Assembly: GCA_026545765.1 (NCBI GenBank)
Contig: CM048839.1
Location: 45,182,677-45,246,676 of the forward strand
Direction of reading: 5' to 3'
Source of the DNA: Plantago major
Lineage: Eukaryota; Streptophyta; Magnoliopsida; Lamiales; Plantaginaceae
DNA: 64,000 nucleotides
In this document: positions 33,480-45,871 of the stretch, one piece after another
Layout: each line of letters opens with the position of its first letter
Position numbering within the stretch: position 1 is the first letter of the stretch
The notes under the pieces: generated by a model
Databases searched by the model: none
What the model was told of the DNA's origin: nothing
What the model saw: only the letters and a program-made list of their open reading frames with translations
Translations under genes and position numbers: made by a program

Positions 33480-35500
33480 GAGGAAAGAAGAACATTTGTA
33501 AAGCACTCAGCAAGATGGTTCCCATGCAATCTATAGTATCAGTCAGAAGACGAAGATTGTTGACAAAGGAAAAGCAGTTGCGACTAAACCATTGTGGGAA
33601 AAACAAGTCAAAAATAAAACTGATGGGCACGTCTCTGAAAAGAAACTCAACACTGAAAAGTGTAAACACCCACAGTGCTATGTCTCTCAAAAGGGTAGAA
33701 TTGCAGGGGCTGGCAATTTCTCTCATGTCACTTTTTCTGGAAAGAAATTGGATCAACCAGAGACTAGCAAAGCTGCTGAGAAAAGATCTCAGATAGCTTC
33801 AAGTGCTCGAAACGGTATTGGCTACAAAGGCATCGGGAAACAACTTGCTCATGAATACAAACAAGAGCAAGAACGATGGCTAAAGGCTAGAATTGCTCAA
33901 AGCAATTATCAGAAGTGGAAGTTGAATCAAGCCACTGAAAATCTGAATGCCAGGGCTAGAAGAAATCTGGCAAGGAAAGCTAAGTTTGCTGAAAAGCAAA
34001 CTCAGAAACCTGACAGGTATCTGAAAGCACCAAATGGAGCACCTAGGAACACACCAAGGAAGAAAATAATTCTTAATAATGATAATCATTCAATCAGAAT
34101 TCCTCCTTATGTTCCTATCAGACAAAAGAATGTTCCAAGGAAATTCATTCAAAAATGGATTCCTACTGGAAGATTGTTTAGTCCTGATGGTTCCAACTGT
34201 AAAATGAGAACCTAATCTCCTGTTCCCTGTTATGTGCAGAATGCTTCCTGGACTAAAGCACAATGGCTGTTTGATAGTGGATGCGGAAAGCACATGACAG
34301 GAGACAAAGCGAATCTGGTCGATTACAAAGCTTGCAACACAGGACCAAATATCAGATTTTCTGGAGGAGAATTAAATCCCTCTCTGGGATTTGGCAACGT
34401 CAAATTGGAACCATTAACAATCACTGACGTATTACATGTTAAGGATTTGAAATACAATCTATTTAGCATGAGCCAGTTTGCAGACAAAGGTTTTACTATA
34501 AAATTCAAAGCAAAATACTGCAAACTAATTGACAATGAGTCAAAGCAGACAGTCTTGGTTGTTCGGCGAAAGGCGCCTTTATGTTGCCGATTGGGCATCG
34601 CCACAATCAAGAATGTCTCATGGTGAGTCAATCTGGTCACACAGAAGAGCACTGGTTATGGCACAAAAGAATGAGTCACTTGAACTTCAAAACTCTGAAC
34701 AAACTTGCCAAGAAAGAGTTAGTGGTTGGCCTTCCCAAAACGTCTTTCAGAAAGGATGATATCTGTTCTGCATGTCAGATGGGGAAACAATCCAAAATCT
34801 CTTTCAAGTCCAAAACTAGACACTCTAGTGTTAGACCACTGCAGCTACTACATATGGATCTTTTTGAATCATCTGTAACTAGTTATGCAGGAAAGAAGTA
34901 TGGTCTGTTTGTTGTAGATGACTTCTCAAGATTCACTTGGGTTGTCTTTCTGAAACACAAATCTGACGCCAGGGTGGAGATACCAAACTTGCTGGAAAAG
35001 CTTGAAGTCATGAAAAATGACAAGGTATCTGCAATCAGAACAGACCATGGTACTGAGTTTGTCAACCAGTGCATAAAGGAGTTTTGTATCTGCAAAGGTA
35101 TACAACACCAACTTTCCTCTGTAAGAACACCTCATCAAAATGGTATTGCAGAAAGGAAAAACAGAACCCTTAAAGAAGCTGCAAGGACGATGCTAATTAA
35201 TCGAAATAAGTGAAATTTATTAGGTTGAAGTCGTAAACACGACTGCTACACTCGTAATGTATGTTTGATAAACAAACACCATGACAAGACCCCTTATGAA
35301 ATCTTGGTTGGTAGACCCCTAATATCAAACATCCGAGAGTATTTTGTAGATGTTTTGTTCTAAACAATGGAAAAGATTATCTGAGAACATTTCAACCAAA
35401 GGCAGATGAAAGTGTATTTCTTGGCTATTCCACGAATAGCAAAGCCTACAGAATTTACAACAAAAGAACAAAGAAAATTGAAGAATCAGTTCATGTTGTA
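33480..35500 (+). pseudogene. Element A gag tail, protease and integrase, second unit
   Basis: This repeats parts already seen upstream: the basic gag tail with CKHPQC (about 33660), the protease WLFDSGCGKHM (about 34260), the [12 protein letters not shown] zinc motif and the integrase core ([30 protein letters not shown]). It differs from the first unit at many positions, so it comes from a different subfamily rather than a fresh duplication. Confidence 0.75.
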
Positions 35501-35559
35501 TTCTATGAAGGAAGCAAGAAAACACCTCCTAATGATGAACTCTCAGAAAGGTTTAAAGA

Positions 35560-37574
35560 ACTAATGTTAAGGGATCCTGAAGAAGAATCCTCAGAAAGGA
35601 GAAACATCATTATGGAAAGTGAGGATGACTCTGACGTAGAAAAGCATGAAGTGCCTAGTAACAACAAGATGACTCACAAACATGATGAAGAATTTCCTAT
35701 GAAACTTCCAGAAATGGAAGCTGAAGATGTTCATCATGAAGCTATCTCTGGAAACAATCTCTCTTAAAGACATGTTCCAGATAGCTCAAACGCTGAACAA
35801 GTGTCAGACATTAATTGCCCTTCTGAGGAGCAAAATGTCTTAGATACTGAAAAAGTATCAAATCAAAATCCCAGTGATTCTCATTCAAATCATTTGGATA
35901 TTAATCCTACTAGCACTAAACCTATGATGAGATGGATCAAGGATCATCCTGCAAAGATGTGATTGGACCAATTAATCAAGGTGTTAGGACTAGGAGAGCA
36001 ATAGCTGAAAATGCTAATTCTCTCTTTGGATGTTTCATCTCAAATATTGAACCCAAAAATATAGAAGAAGCATTAGGAGATCAAGACTGGATATCTGCAA
36101 TGCAAGAAGAGCTGGATCAATTTGAGAGAAACAAAGTCTGGAAATTAGTTCCATTCATAGAAGGAATATCTGTGATTGGAACTAAATGGGTTTTCAGAAA
36201 CAAAATGAATGAATCTGGTGAAATAACCAGAAACAAAGCAAGATTGGTTGCTAAGGATTTACCTGCATCAAGGCTTAGATTTTGATGAGTCATATGCACC
36301 GGTTGCCGATTGGATGCAATAAGACTCTTTCTAGCCTTTGCACTCATAAAGATTTTAAAGTTTATCGATGGATGTCAAAAGTGCATTCTTGAGCGGTGAA
36401 CTTGCGAAGAAGTTTATGTTGAGCAACCACCGGCTTTGAAGTTTCCTCGAAAGTAGAATGGTCTATAAACTATGTAAAGCTCAGTATGGATCAAAGCACT
36501 CCAAGAGCATGGTATGACACTTTGGCCAAATACCTTCTGGAAAGTGGTTTCAAGAAAGGTGAAGTTGATAAAACTTTATTTACCTTAAACCATGATGGGA
36601 AACTACTCATAGTTCAAGTATATGTTGATGACATCATATTTGGATCTAAGGACAAGCAACTTTGTAATGACTTTGCAAATCTCATGAAAAGTAAGTTTGA
36701 GATGAGCATGATGGGAGAAATGAATTATTTTCTAGAATTGCAAGTCAAGCAACTCAATGATGGAATATTCATTAGTCAAACAAAGTATGCAAAAGATATG
36801 CTCACAAAATTCAATCTTATGCCTTCTGAAAAGAATGCTAAGATACCTATGAGCACTGGAACCAAAATGACCTATACTGAATCAGACAAGAGTGTTGAAG
36901 AACATAAGTATAGTAAATTGATAGGTTCACTACTTTACCTCACTGCAAGTAGACCTGATATTCAATACGCCGTTGTAGTGTGTGCTAGATTTCAGACAAA
37001 TCCAATGCAAACACACTACAACATTGTTATGAAAATATTAAGGTATGTAAAAGGTACAGTAGATGTAGGATTGTGGTATCCTAAAGAAAGCGGATTGAGT
37101 TTAGCTGGGTACTCAGACGCTGATTATGCTGGATCACTGCTTGATAGGAAAAGCACCTCAGGAACTTGTCAGTTTCTGGGTACTAGACTTATCTCATGGT
37201 TTAGCAAGAAGCAAAACTCAATTGCAACTTCTACCACAGAGGCTGAATATATTGCTGCTGGTTGTTGTGCAACACAAATTCTGTGGATACAACAACAACT
37301 TAAAGACTATGGACTCGATGAAAATAAAACTCCCATTTTCTGTGACAACACAAGTGCTATTGCGATTACACAGAATCCTAAATTTCATGCCAGAACAAAG
37401 CATATTGATGTTAGACATCACTTCATCAGAGACCATGTTGAAAAAGGCAATATAAAGATACTCAAGATTGGCACTGAAGACCAACTTGCAGATATCTTCA
37501 CTAAGCCACTACAAGAAAGTAGATTCTTAGCCTTAAGACATAGTCTTGGACTAATGGAACTACCAATGAACTGA
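35560..37574 (+). pseudogene. Element A reverse transcriptase and RNase H
   Basis: The linker WIKDHPAKD-like to [20 protein letters not shown] (about 35930-36100) is followed by RT motifs ([14 protein letters not shown]), the catalytic [11 protein letters not shown] (about 36618-36650) and RNase H motifs ([10 protein letters not shown] about 37108, [11 protein letters not shown] about 37230, [10 protein letters not shown] about 37340). The end is IFTKPLQESRFLALRHSLGL, the usual copia pol terminus, with a stop near 37574. Confidence 0.8.
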
Positions 37575-38336
37575 AAGAGAAGAGGTATCTGGAACGGGCA
37601 TCCAGAGAAGAGGTATCTGGAACGGGTATCCAGAGGTCAAAAAGGCTAAACAGCAAAAAGACAGCTTAAGATCTCTGAGACGGGAACTCAGATATCTGAA
37701 TCACTCTATAAACGGGGAACACAAAAGAGAATAGTACAACTATCTGCAGTCAACTACTCTCTTGAAATTCGCATTATTTCTATCTTGATGAAAAACTTGG
37801 AAAAATCCTAAGTATAAGACAGATTCAGATGCAAACAGTGTTCTTGGTCATACAAAAACGTGATTCGGATAACTATTAGCCAAAATTCATTAAATGGGCA
37901 CAATTATACTTGTTGATTGTGATCATTGCTGAAGAAGCAATGGTGACCCTTGATGAAATTAAGCGATTGATCTATACGGTGGAAATTAATTCACAGTAAA
38001 TAGTGGCTGTAAAAATTCTGACAAAGCCCACTTTGCATTTAATGCTGAACTAGCTTTTGCTCACGCCTGCTTGCAAATCACAGATACGTACGCACAAAAT
38101 CAATTTGTATATATTTGTCTGTTGAGATTCTATTGCTATATATATAGGATTTTGGCAAAAGAAATCACTTTCGCCTAATCCAAAATTCCGACTTGCACAA
38201 AAATAGCAAAACATTCTCTTAATTCTCTGCAAACCTTCTACAATCTCTGAAAATCAAGATTAAGTTTTTCTGCAAAGAATTACTGAATCAAATCTCTTTC
38301 AAACACCAATCCAAATTCTCTACACTATATAAAGAG
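37575..38336 (+). other. Spacer between pol and ORF3 in element A
   Basis: No coding sequence is supported. It contains short repeats GAAGAGGTATCTGGAACGGG near 37580-37630 and the ORF3 promoter region. The equivalent spacer exists in B (46021-46797) and C (58195-59126). Confidence 0.6.
38137..38146 (+). promoter_or_regulatory. Internal TATA box upstream of ORF3 (element A)
   Basis: TATATATATA lies 200 bp before the ORF3 ATG (38337). It is followed by conserved sequence (GGCAAAAGAAAT, then ACTTGCACAAAAATAGCAAAA). Equivalent boxes occur at 46595 in B and 58403-58394 in C. Confidence 0.6.
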
Positions 38337-41300
38337 ATGGCCCCAAAGAATTCTTCTACACTGAAATCTCAATCCTCCACTGGCCCCAGAGTTGGTTATT
38401 GTGAACAACCGACTGGTAGGAGATTTTAATCCTGACCATTGGACTTCAAATCACAGAATGATTTGGGGTGGTGCCATGGTTGAGGAATACCTCACGGCTG
38501 CAATTGAAAACCAAACCGACAGAAAGCTGATTCTTGACATGCTTGAAAAGGCACAAATCAAGGGATTTCTATCTGCTCGCCCAAGTGGAATTTCATCACT
38601 CGATGTGTTGGAATTCTACAACAACTCCAGGATAATTCCCTGTGTTTCTGAAGGCACTGCAATAGTGTCTGTCAAAACCTCAGTCCAAGGAAAGGAAATC
38701 CTTCTGGACTTAACAACTTTCTGTAAGTTGTTTGAATTTCAAAATCTTGGAAAGGATTTTGAAATAAACACCAAGGATGATGATCTCCTTGAAGGTGTTA
38801 AAGAACTGTACAGTGACGTGTGTGATCTTGAAAAATCAGATACACCCACTGAATTCAAGCTTGCTGACATCCGAACCAGACATCTGATGGTTCACTGGGA
38901 TGTATTGGCTTGCATTCTTCACAGATGCTTTGATGGTCTACAAGGAGGTGCTGACCAGATAAGCCAAGAACGATGGATCATGATGTTCTTGCTGAATCAA
39001 CAAGAAAAACGGCTGGAAAACACTTTTAACTGGGAAAAGTACGCCTTCATGAAGTTTGTGAAGAAGATTCAAGGCTTCGAGCCTAAAATCGCCAAAGGAC
39101 TAGCTAAGCCAAAGGCCACAGTAGGCTATGGTCTGAAGATATGCTACTTGCTGGAGAAGCTTGGCATTGAGCTCAGAGAGACAGCTGAAATAGCCAACAG
39201 TAACCTACTCTACAAATATGAGTATACGAACTTGTTGAAAAAGGTTACTGGGTCTCAGAAAGGTTCTAAGAAGCGAAAGTCTGAAAAGGTATCTGAAGAA
39301 AAGGTTGCGACCAAGAAGCCCAGAACTTCAAGAAAGAAGTCTGCTGGCAAATCAGAAGACATACCCATTGAGGTTGTCGATTCTCAGATATCTGCAGGCC
39401 TTGCCGATGAACTGATAAAGGCAGATGAACTCATCAATGCTGCAAAAGAGTTATCAACTACTGAACAAGTAGACTCAGCAAGAGAAAGTGCTTTCAGAAA
39501 TGTGAAGACTATTACAGAAAGCCTTGCTGATGAACTCATAAATGCTGCCAAAAGTGGTGAAAAACACCAAGCCCTATCTGCAGAAACCGCAGGAGTAATG
39601 GACCAATCAGTTCCTAATGCTGATGAGAGCTCTGACGATGAAGATGAGAAGCTAGTCATCTCTCAAGTCCTAGAAAGAACAAAAAGGGCTAAGGTTACTA
39701 AAATAGTAACTGGTGAAAAGGTTTCTGAAGAAGAACCTACACCTCAGGTTGCTGAACAAGCACCTATAGCAAAGGTTGTTGGTGCAAACACATCATCAGG
39801 GAACGTTTCTTACGCACAACTTCAAAAAGCCCTGATGAGTATTATTTTAGTGCTGGCAGATGCTGATGGAAACGCCACAACTAAAAATCTGGAAGAACAC
39901 ACTACTGACCAATCTTCTACTTCCAGACAACCACAACAGCCACAAGTGGTTGATGAAATGGTAAATGAACTCCATTTTGAATTACCAGCAATGCTGTATG
40001 CTGAAGAAAATCCTGCAAAAGAGCAGGTTCCCCAACTCAATAAGAAGGATCAAACTGAGATATCTACTCAGAATGATCAACCAGGGGAGGCAACTGAGTT
40101 ACACACTCAGGAAAGGTGTGAAGTACCTGAAACTTCAAACAAAGAAGTGTTACTGGAACAAGAAGACCAAAGTATATAAAGGTCACGAGTTTCAGAGACC
40201 AATCAGCCTGACATGGATCAGGTAACTAAATGGTTTAACTCTCATCTTGTGAAACTTTATGCTTATATATATCTTGTTACTTATAAAATTTCTTTGTTAT
40301 AGGCTGAGTTAGAAACACAGAAACAAGAGGAAGCTGGAAAGCTTGCCTCAGAAACTGAGAAGGAGGTTACCCCAACCTCACCTCTTAAGAAATCTGAGCC
40401 TGTGCCACAGGTGATAAAATTGATTCTTAAGATAACACTTTTTAGTCATATGTTCATGTGCTTAAAGTAAATGTTTCTAACAGGCTCCGACTGAGAAAGA
40501 GGAAGATAAGACAGAATTGCCAGAAAAGAACCCAGAAACCAACAAAGTTTCTGAAGAACACATCATTGAGCCTTCCCATATGAAGGTATATATATATATG
40601 AAAATCAGTGATAAAAATTCTTCACCTTGGGTTATCTCAAACTTCTTCTAAATTACTCAATACTTTCTACTCACAGGCTCACTCAGAAGTAGAAGTGCAA
40701 GGGGACAGAGTTGCGACATCCCCTGCACCTATGGAAATTGATGAGGCATCAAGGTCTTCATCACAAGAAAAGATTCCAGAGACTGCACAAGTCTCTGAGA
40801 GACAAGTATCTGAGCCTCCCATGGAGGTAATTGACCTCTCAGATATCTGATTTGTCACTTAAAGTTTTCTTGATAAAATTTCCTAAGTATTGTGATAATT
40901 TTAATTCTCAGGTTCAAGAAAGAAAGGTTGATGAGGACCAGACTTCAAAGTCTCCGCCTCACAACAAGATATCTGAGACACCAATTGTCTCAGTAGCACA
41001 AGTCTCTGAGCCTGAAGTACTTACTCAGGTAACTCAGAAACTAAACTACACTTCTACTCAGATATCAATAAAAGTTTTGAAGCTCACTCAAAACTCTTTC
41101 TATCAGGCTCAAACAAGTGCAAAGCAGGCTCCCAGTGATGGGAAAAGGGACCTACTTCTCTTCTTCAAAGCTCAAACCCTGCCAAAGCATATACAATGCT
41201 TCAAGAAATGGCAAAGGTTAAGGTGCTCTGATCTCTCTGAAATATTGAGAATCACAGATCAACCAACCAGACGAGCACGAGCTCTTGACTTGGAGACATA

Positions 41301-43873
41301 TATCCATGCAATGTTCCCTACTAAAGACACGCCATTGCGACTTTATTGCAAGGATTTCTCCAGAAGTGGCGCAGTTTGATACAAGCCTTTGAACAGCAGA
41401 TGGTCGACAAGATTACAGATGGCATTCAAGCCGCTCGCCTGACTCTGCAATTTATACCTTCTGAACAAGAAGAGGTTAATGGGCAGAAGATCACTATTCC
41501 TGAAGTGATCAATCTTGTATCTGAAGATGATGAGGAGGAAGAGATAAACGAAAATGATTTCGATGAACCTCCCACTGATCATCACCAAAAGGATGACACT
41601 GACAAAAAGGATGATGATGATGCCTCGCACTGTGGACCGAGGAATTTCACAAAGAAATCATGCCTCAACCGCTGAAAAGCAAACCGAGAGGAAAGCACGT
41701 AAATCTCCGCTCCATCTCCTCAAAAGTCAACTCATCCATCTTCCCAACAAAAGTTAATCTTGAACAAGTAGTTGAGGATTCGAGGAAATCACTCGTAAAT
41801 TGTTGAATACTCAATCCGAATCGCTCAACTCGCATAATTGTTGGAAGAAGAACAACAGCCTCCATCTTCAATCGGAAGACCAGATAGCCAAATCCAGACA
41901 AGCTTGACCAACTACAAGATCAATATCGCAAGAGATGATTGCTTACTCGAGGTTAAAGAGCTACAGGATGTCAGAATGCCATCATCAAAGAACTCGACAT
42001 CAAGAAGTATTCAAATTAAGCATGATGCTAAGGCGCATCATCTTCAAAAGAAGTACCATCCTCCTCCCAAAAGGGAAGAAACCAATCCGAGATGGTTCTT
42101 TGGACTCGACACAATCGATGAGAATGTCCAAGAGGATGAAGATCATCGGGTGATTACTCGGATGATGAAGAAGACAAGACTTTCAGAGCATCGCAATGAA
42201 CATCTAGCTGTTTCACACTTGAAAAGGAAACTGATTGCTCCTGAAACTTTCAGCAAACTGCCAAATGTCCACTCCCATGAATACATGAACAGATACCAAG
42301 TACTGGCTCATCTAAAAAAGGAGATGTCTTCACAGAACAAGGAAGTAATTGCCTCCGTCCCCTCTGAAATGAAAAAGTTCACTGAGCTCACTCGTGAGAA
42401 CAACTAGCATAGTCATTGCTCGAAAGATCTGGGAATGATAAGGGACGATGATCGTCTTTAGTGAAAAAGCTTCAAGAGGCAAGTTACATCACCGAAAAGC
42501 AGATGCCATCCTAGGCCCATTGGCAGAGCTCACTGATAAGGACAATGGACTTATCAAGCAAAATCAGGAGCTCAAAGCCGAACTTCAGAAGTTGGTCACT
42601 GCCTATAATTATTGACAAGGGCATTTTAACTCTCTCTCAGATTCTTTTATGAGACTGAGTCAGCCAACAATGACTAAGGGGGAAAGAGTGTACAAATCTG
42701 GACCTCAAAGTCAGGGGGAATGGGAAGAAGGAGAAGAAAACAAGAAGAAATCTGGAGCTGGTGTGGCTCAGAGAGGAAGAAGAAACATGAAAACTTCCCA
42801 GCCACCACTCAGAATAAACGAACCCTCCTCAAGCCAAGCTGCTTTGCAAATAGTAGCTGCTTCCCAGAAACCTACTGAAGGAACTACAATGATAACAAGG
42901 GCCATGTCACAGAAACCTCCAAGGCTCCAAGGAGAAGACAAGTTAAAGGGATTGATGAATCTTCTGAAGAAGAAGAAGGTCAAATCAAGTCCTTGGGCAA
43001 TGAAGAAGGCTGTAAAACTCTCACAAGATCTAATCTTGATGATGATGAGGAAACTGATGAAGATGAAGCTCCTCTTCACAGAAAAAGGAAAATTGAAAGC
43101 CTAACTGAGCCCATAGCTGCAAAGCCCCTAGCAGCTAAAACACCCTCTGGAAATACCAAGTCTATCCAAGGGTGGTTCTTCAAGCAACAACCCCAAAGAG
43201 AATTCAAGACAGAGAAGGAACAGACTGAGAGCTGAGCAAAGACAAAGTCAACTTCCACTCAGGCCAGAAGAAGCCAAAATAGAGTATGTGAAGAATGACA
43301 ATGATTCCTCTGTCTACAGGTGCATCAATCAGAAAAATGGCTATTGGATTCTGGAACTTAAGCATCTACTGGTAAATTCAAGATTTCCATAACCAATCCA
43401 TAAACAACTTATGGCATGGAGAAAAGATAAGCCAACCTTGATCAACACCAATCACATTAAAGCCCGTTGATTTTGAAGTTGTCAAGAGAATCAAGCCATG
43501 AGAAAGGACCTCTCGATGAATGTCCATATGGAAAGCGGATGATGTGCATGTAATTCAATATCACAGAACAGCACAAGAGCTAGACTCATTGGAACCCTAT
43601 GAATCGTTCTATCTAACTGAAGATCAATACAAGGGTGACATCAGATATCTGAGGATTATCTACGAATACTTCAAGCTTTCAGATATCAGAATAGAGCATG
43701 CCTGGAAGTGGGGAAAGTATCTGTGGGTCAAACATTTCTTCAAGAAAAATCCTACCAAAACCTACAAAGAGGTCTGTGGATTTGCCAGAGACACTGAGAT
43801 GCTCATCAGAACACTTCTCTATGATTATTCTGATGACATCAAAAGGTTTGAAGATAGGAAATTTGCAGACTGA
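38337..43873 (+). pseudogene. ORF3, intron-containing extra gene of the copia family (element A)
   Basis: The start MAPK is fixed by agreement among three copies and is preceded by CTATATAAAGAG. A globular domain spans about residues 15-290 (contains WTSNHRMIWGGAMVEEYL, SGISSLDVLEFYNNS, ACILHRCFDGLQGG, QISQERW). An acidic, Ser/Glu/Lys-rich linker with VSE repeats follows. Five predicted introns lie at 40222-40302, 40411-40483, 40586-40676, 40827-40911 and 41029-41106. The four exons between them are 108, 102, 150 and 117 bp, all multiples of three. Next come a conserved segment (LPKHIQCFKKWQRLRCSDLS), a coiled-coil and Asp/Glu-rich region and a C-terminal domain (about 43580-43870; ESFYLTEDQY, HAWKWGKYLWVKHF). 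The N-terminal domain weakly recalls putative plant transposon proteins. Function is unknown. It is a fossil with many breaks. Confidence 0.7.
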
Positions 43874-44231
43874 TCCATAGAACAACTGTTGAAGACTTGA
43901 AGACTAGTTTGTTAGGATGTTTACTTGGAGCTTGGTTAATCCTGTTGTCCTAATTTACTATGTATTTTTGTTGTATTTTTGCTGACTGAGCTAAACTTGT
44001 TTTATGTACTAAAGTTATCTGTAATCTTTCTTTGTAACTTATCTGAAGAACTTACTCTCAGATAGTATTCTATAAAAGATAACTTGTCAGCAAAGATCAC
44101 ATCTTGTGATTTGGTTGATGTCTACTTTCTGCACTTAATTGCATGATTTGAAAAATCTTAAGAAATGATTAAGTCTTGGACTGTTCACTCATCCAGATTT
44201 GTAATAGGTCAGATAGTCATCGTTGACTGAT

Positions 44232-44247
44232 CAAAAAGGGAGAAATT
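44232..44247 (+). other. Polypurine tract of element A
   Basis: AAAAAGGGAGAAATT directly precedes the LTR start TGTTAG, as expected at the 3' end of a copia interior. Confidence 0.7.
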
Positions 44248-45871
44248 TGTTAGATATTTTGTTAGAAATATCGGTTTAGATTTTGATCAGCAACATGATG
44301 ACTTATCTTAGTCTCAGAAAGGTGATTAGTACTCTTGGTTCACTTGAACATTGTAAAAGAGGAAACCCACTAAGTATGATAGTCTAGCTAATCTTGTATA
44401 GGATGTTAGGTTTCAAAATGTAATTTTTATTTTATGAAGAGAAGACCAAGAAGAAGACATCCAAGCAGAACAAGTTCAACGACATTGAAGATTTGAAGAA
44501 ACTGCACAAGATTACTGAAATAGTTTTGCAAATACCTTGGTCAGATATCTTGAAGACACGAATAGTTTTAAACAAGCTGTGTCACAAGAGATATCTGAGA
44601 ACTAGAAGGTTTTCTGAAAACCAGGAAAGTGCCCACAGATATCTACTCTCAGATACCTTGAGCCTTAACCACATTTCTGAAAATGAAATATATTGCAACA
44701 AAGTTGTTTCAATAATGTGGTATCTGAAGATTAAAGATAAGGACGTGCAAAGAATCAGATAATACTAGTCTCTGATACTGAGCATAGTTCCGTTGGTACT
44801 ACAGGACAAAAAGTACAGTACAATGCATTTAATGCACGGACAGAGATGTCTGAATAAAAGCAACGGTACCTTCTGAAGAAGAAGACAAACCTACTGCATA
44901 CTATACACAGATATCAATAGTTTGAATTTGAGCCTAACGGATACTATTCAACGGCGTTCAAATTCATCTATAAATATCAATACTTAGACTACTTGAGAAG
45001 ACACCTTGAACTCCATAAACACGCTGAACAACATATTCTCTCAAGCAAACTACTTATCCTCAAAGCTTTACATGCACCAAAGCTCCTGATCTTAAGTAGC
45101 ACTAAAGTTCTAAGTGTCCTGATCCTAAACAAGTACTGCTATCTGTGAAAGAGTTGAATTGAAAGATCAAGTATCTGAGATTCATTATCTTGAACATTTA
45201 TCTAAGACTTGGGTCAGTAAAAAGAAGAAGATACCATACATTGAAAAGTGTATTAAGTATACTTGATTCACAGAGCTATCTGATTAACTGAAAAGTTATT
45301 AAAGAAGCTCATCTGACAACTCAAACCAAAACCAACACCATCACTGGCGTGGAGTACAGGAAGTACTTAGTTTGAGAAACTAAGGAATAACTCCAAGGTT
45401 ATTGAGCACAGGAAGTACTTAGCTTTGGAAGCTAGGGAAGAGCTCAAAAAGGTTTCTGAGTACAGGAAGTACTTGGTCAGGAAAGCCGGGGAACAACTCA
45501 GGGGAGACATTTGGTTGGGAACCATTTGTTTAAGGAATCTTAGAATAGGATTTTTGTAAGGTGACCTCAATTATCTATTCTAGTGAATTCTAGGTCTTTG
45601 GAAGACCGAAGTGGATTAGTTGGAGGATTACGCCACCTCCAGATACCACTATACTTGCTGTGTTATTTACTTCTCTGTACTTACTTTTCACCAACACACA
45701 CACACACTTTAACTGTTTCTGCACTTATCTATCTTAAGTCTTCCGGCGCTCGATCTAAGTATCAGATATCTACAAAGATATCTGAGAAATAGTTTTTATC
45801 GACAAAAGTTTTAAAAGACTATTCACCCCCCCCCCCCCTAGTCTTTTACTTTGCCGTTATCTGGACCAACA
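44248..45871 (+). repeat. 3' LTR of element A (about 1624 bp, subfamily 2)
   Basis: It begins TGTTAGATATTTTG and ends CTGGACCAACA. It shares the overall organisation and the hairpin with poly-C loop (13 C at 45826-45838) with the other copia LTRs, but it is longer and clearly diverged from the LTR at 28062. It abuts fragment B without a gap. Confidence 0.85.

Larger units (their letters stand above)
28062..45871 (+). mobile_element. Sirevirus-like copia element A, chimeric
   Basis: Order: LTR (28062-29481), PBS, gag, protease/integrase part, a short RT-region stub, then again gag tail, protease, integrase, RT and RNase H to 37574, a spacer, the extra gene ORF3 (38337-43873), PPT and an LTR (44248-45871). 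The pol sequence and the layout with a large extra gene fit the Sirevirus (SIRE/Maximus) lineage of Ty1/copia. The two LTRs differ in length (1420 and about 1624 bp) and sequence, and the flanking five bases do not match. It is therefore a recombinant of two elements rather than one insertion. It is a fossil with more than a dozen breaks. Confidence 0.8.

Noticed and set aside
38326-38336. CTATATAAAGAG immediately before the ORF3 ATG as the promoter
   Set aside because: It is conserved in the three copies but too close to the ATG to leave a leader. The TATA box about 200 bp upstream is the better candidate; this motif may be start-codon context.
28062-45871. Element A as one intact insertion with a matched LTR pair
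   Set aside because: The two LTRs differ in length and sequence, the flanking 5 bp do not match, and part of the interior occurs twice. LTR divergence therefore cannot be used for dating.
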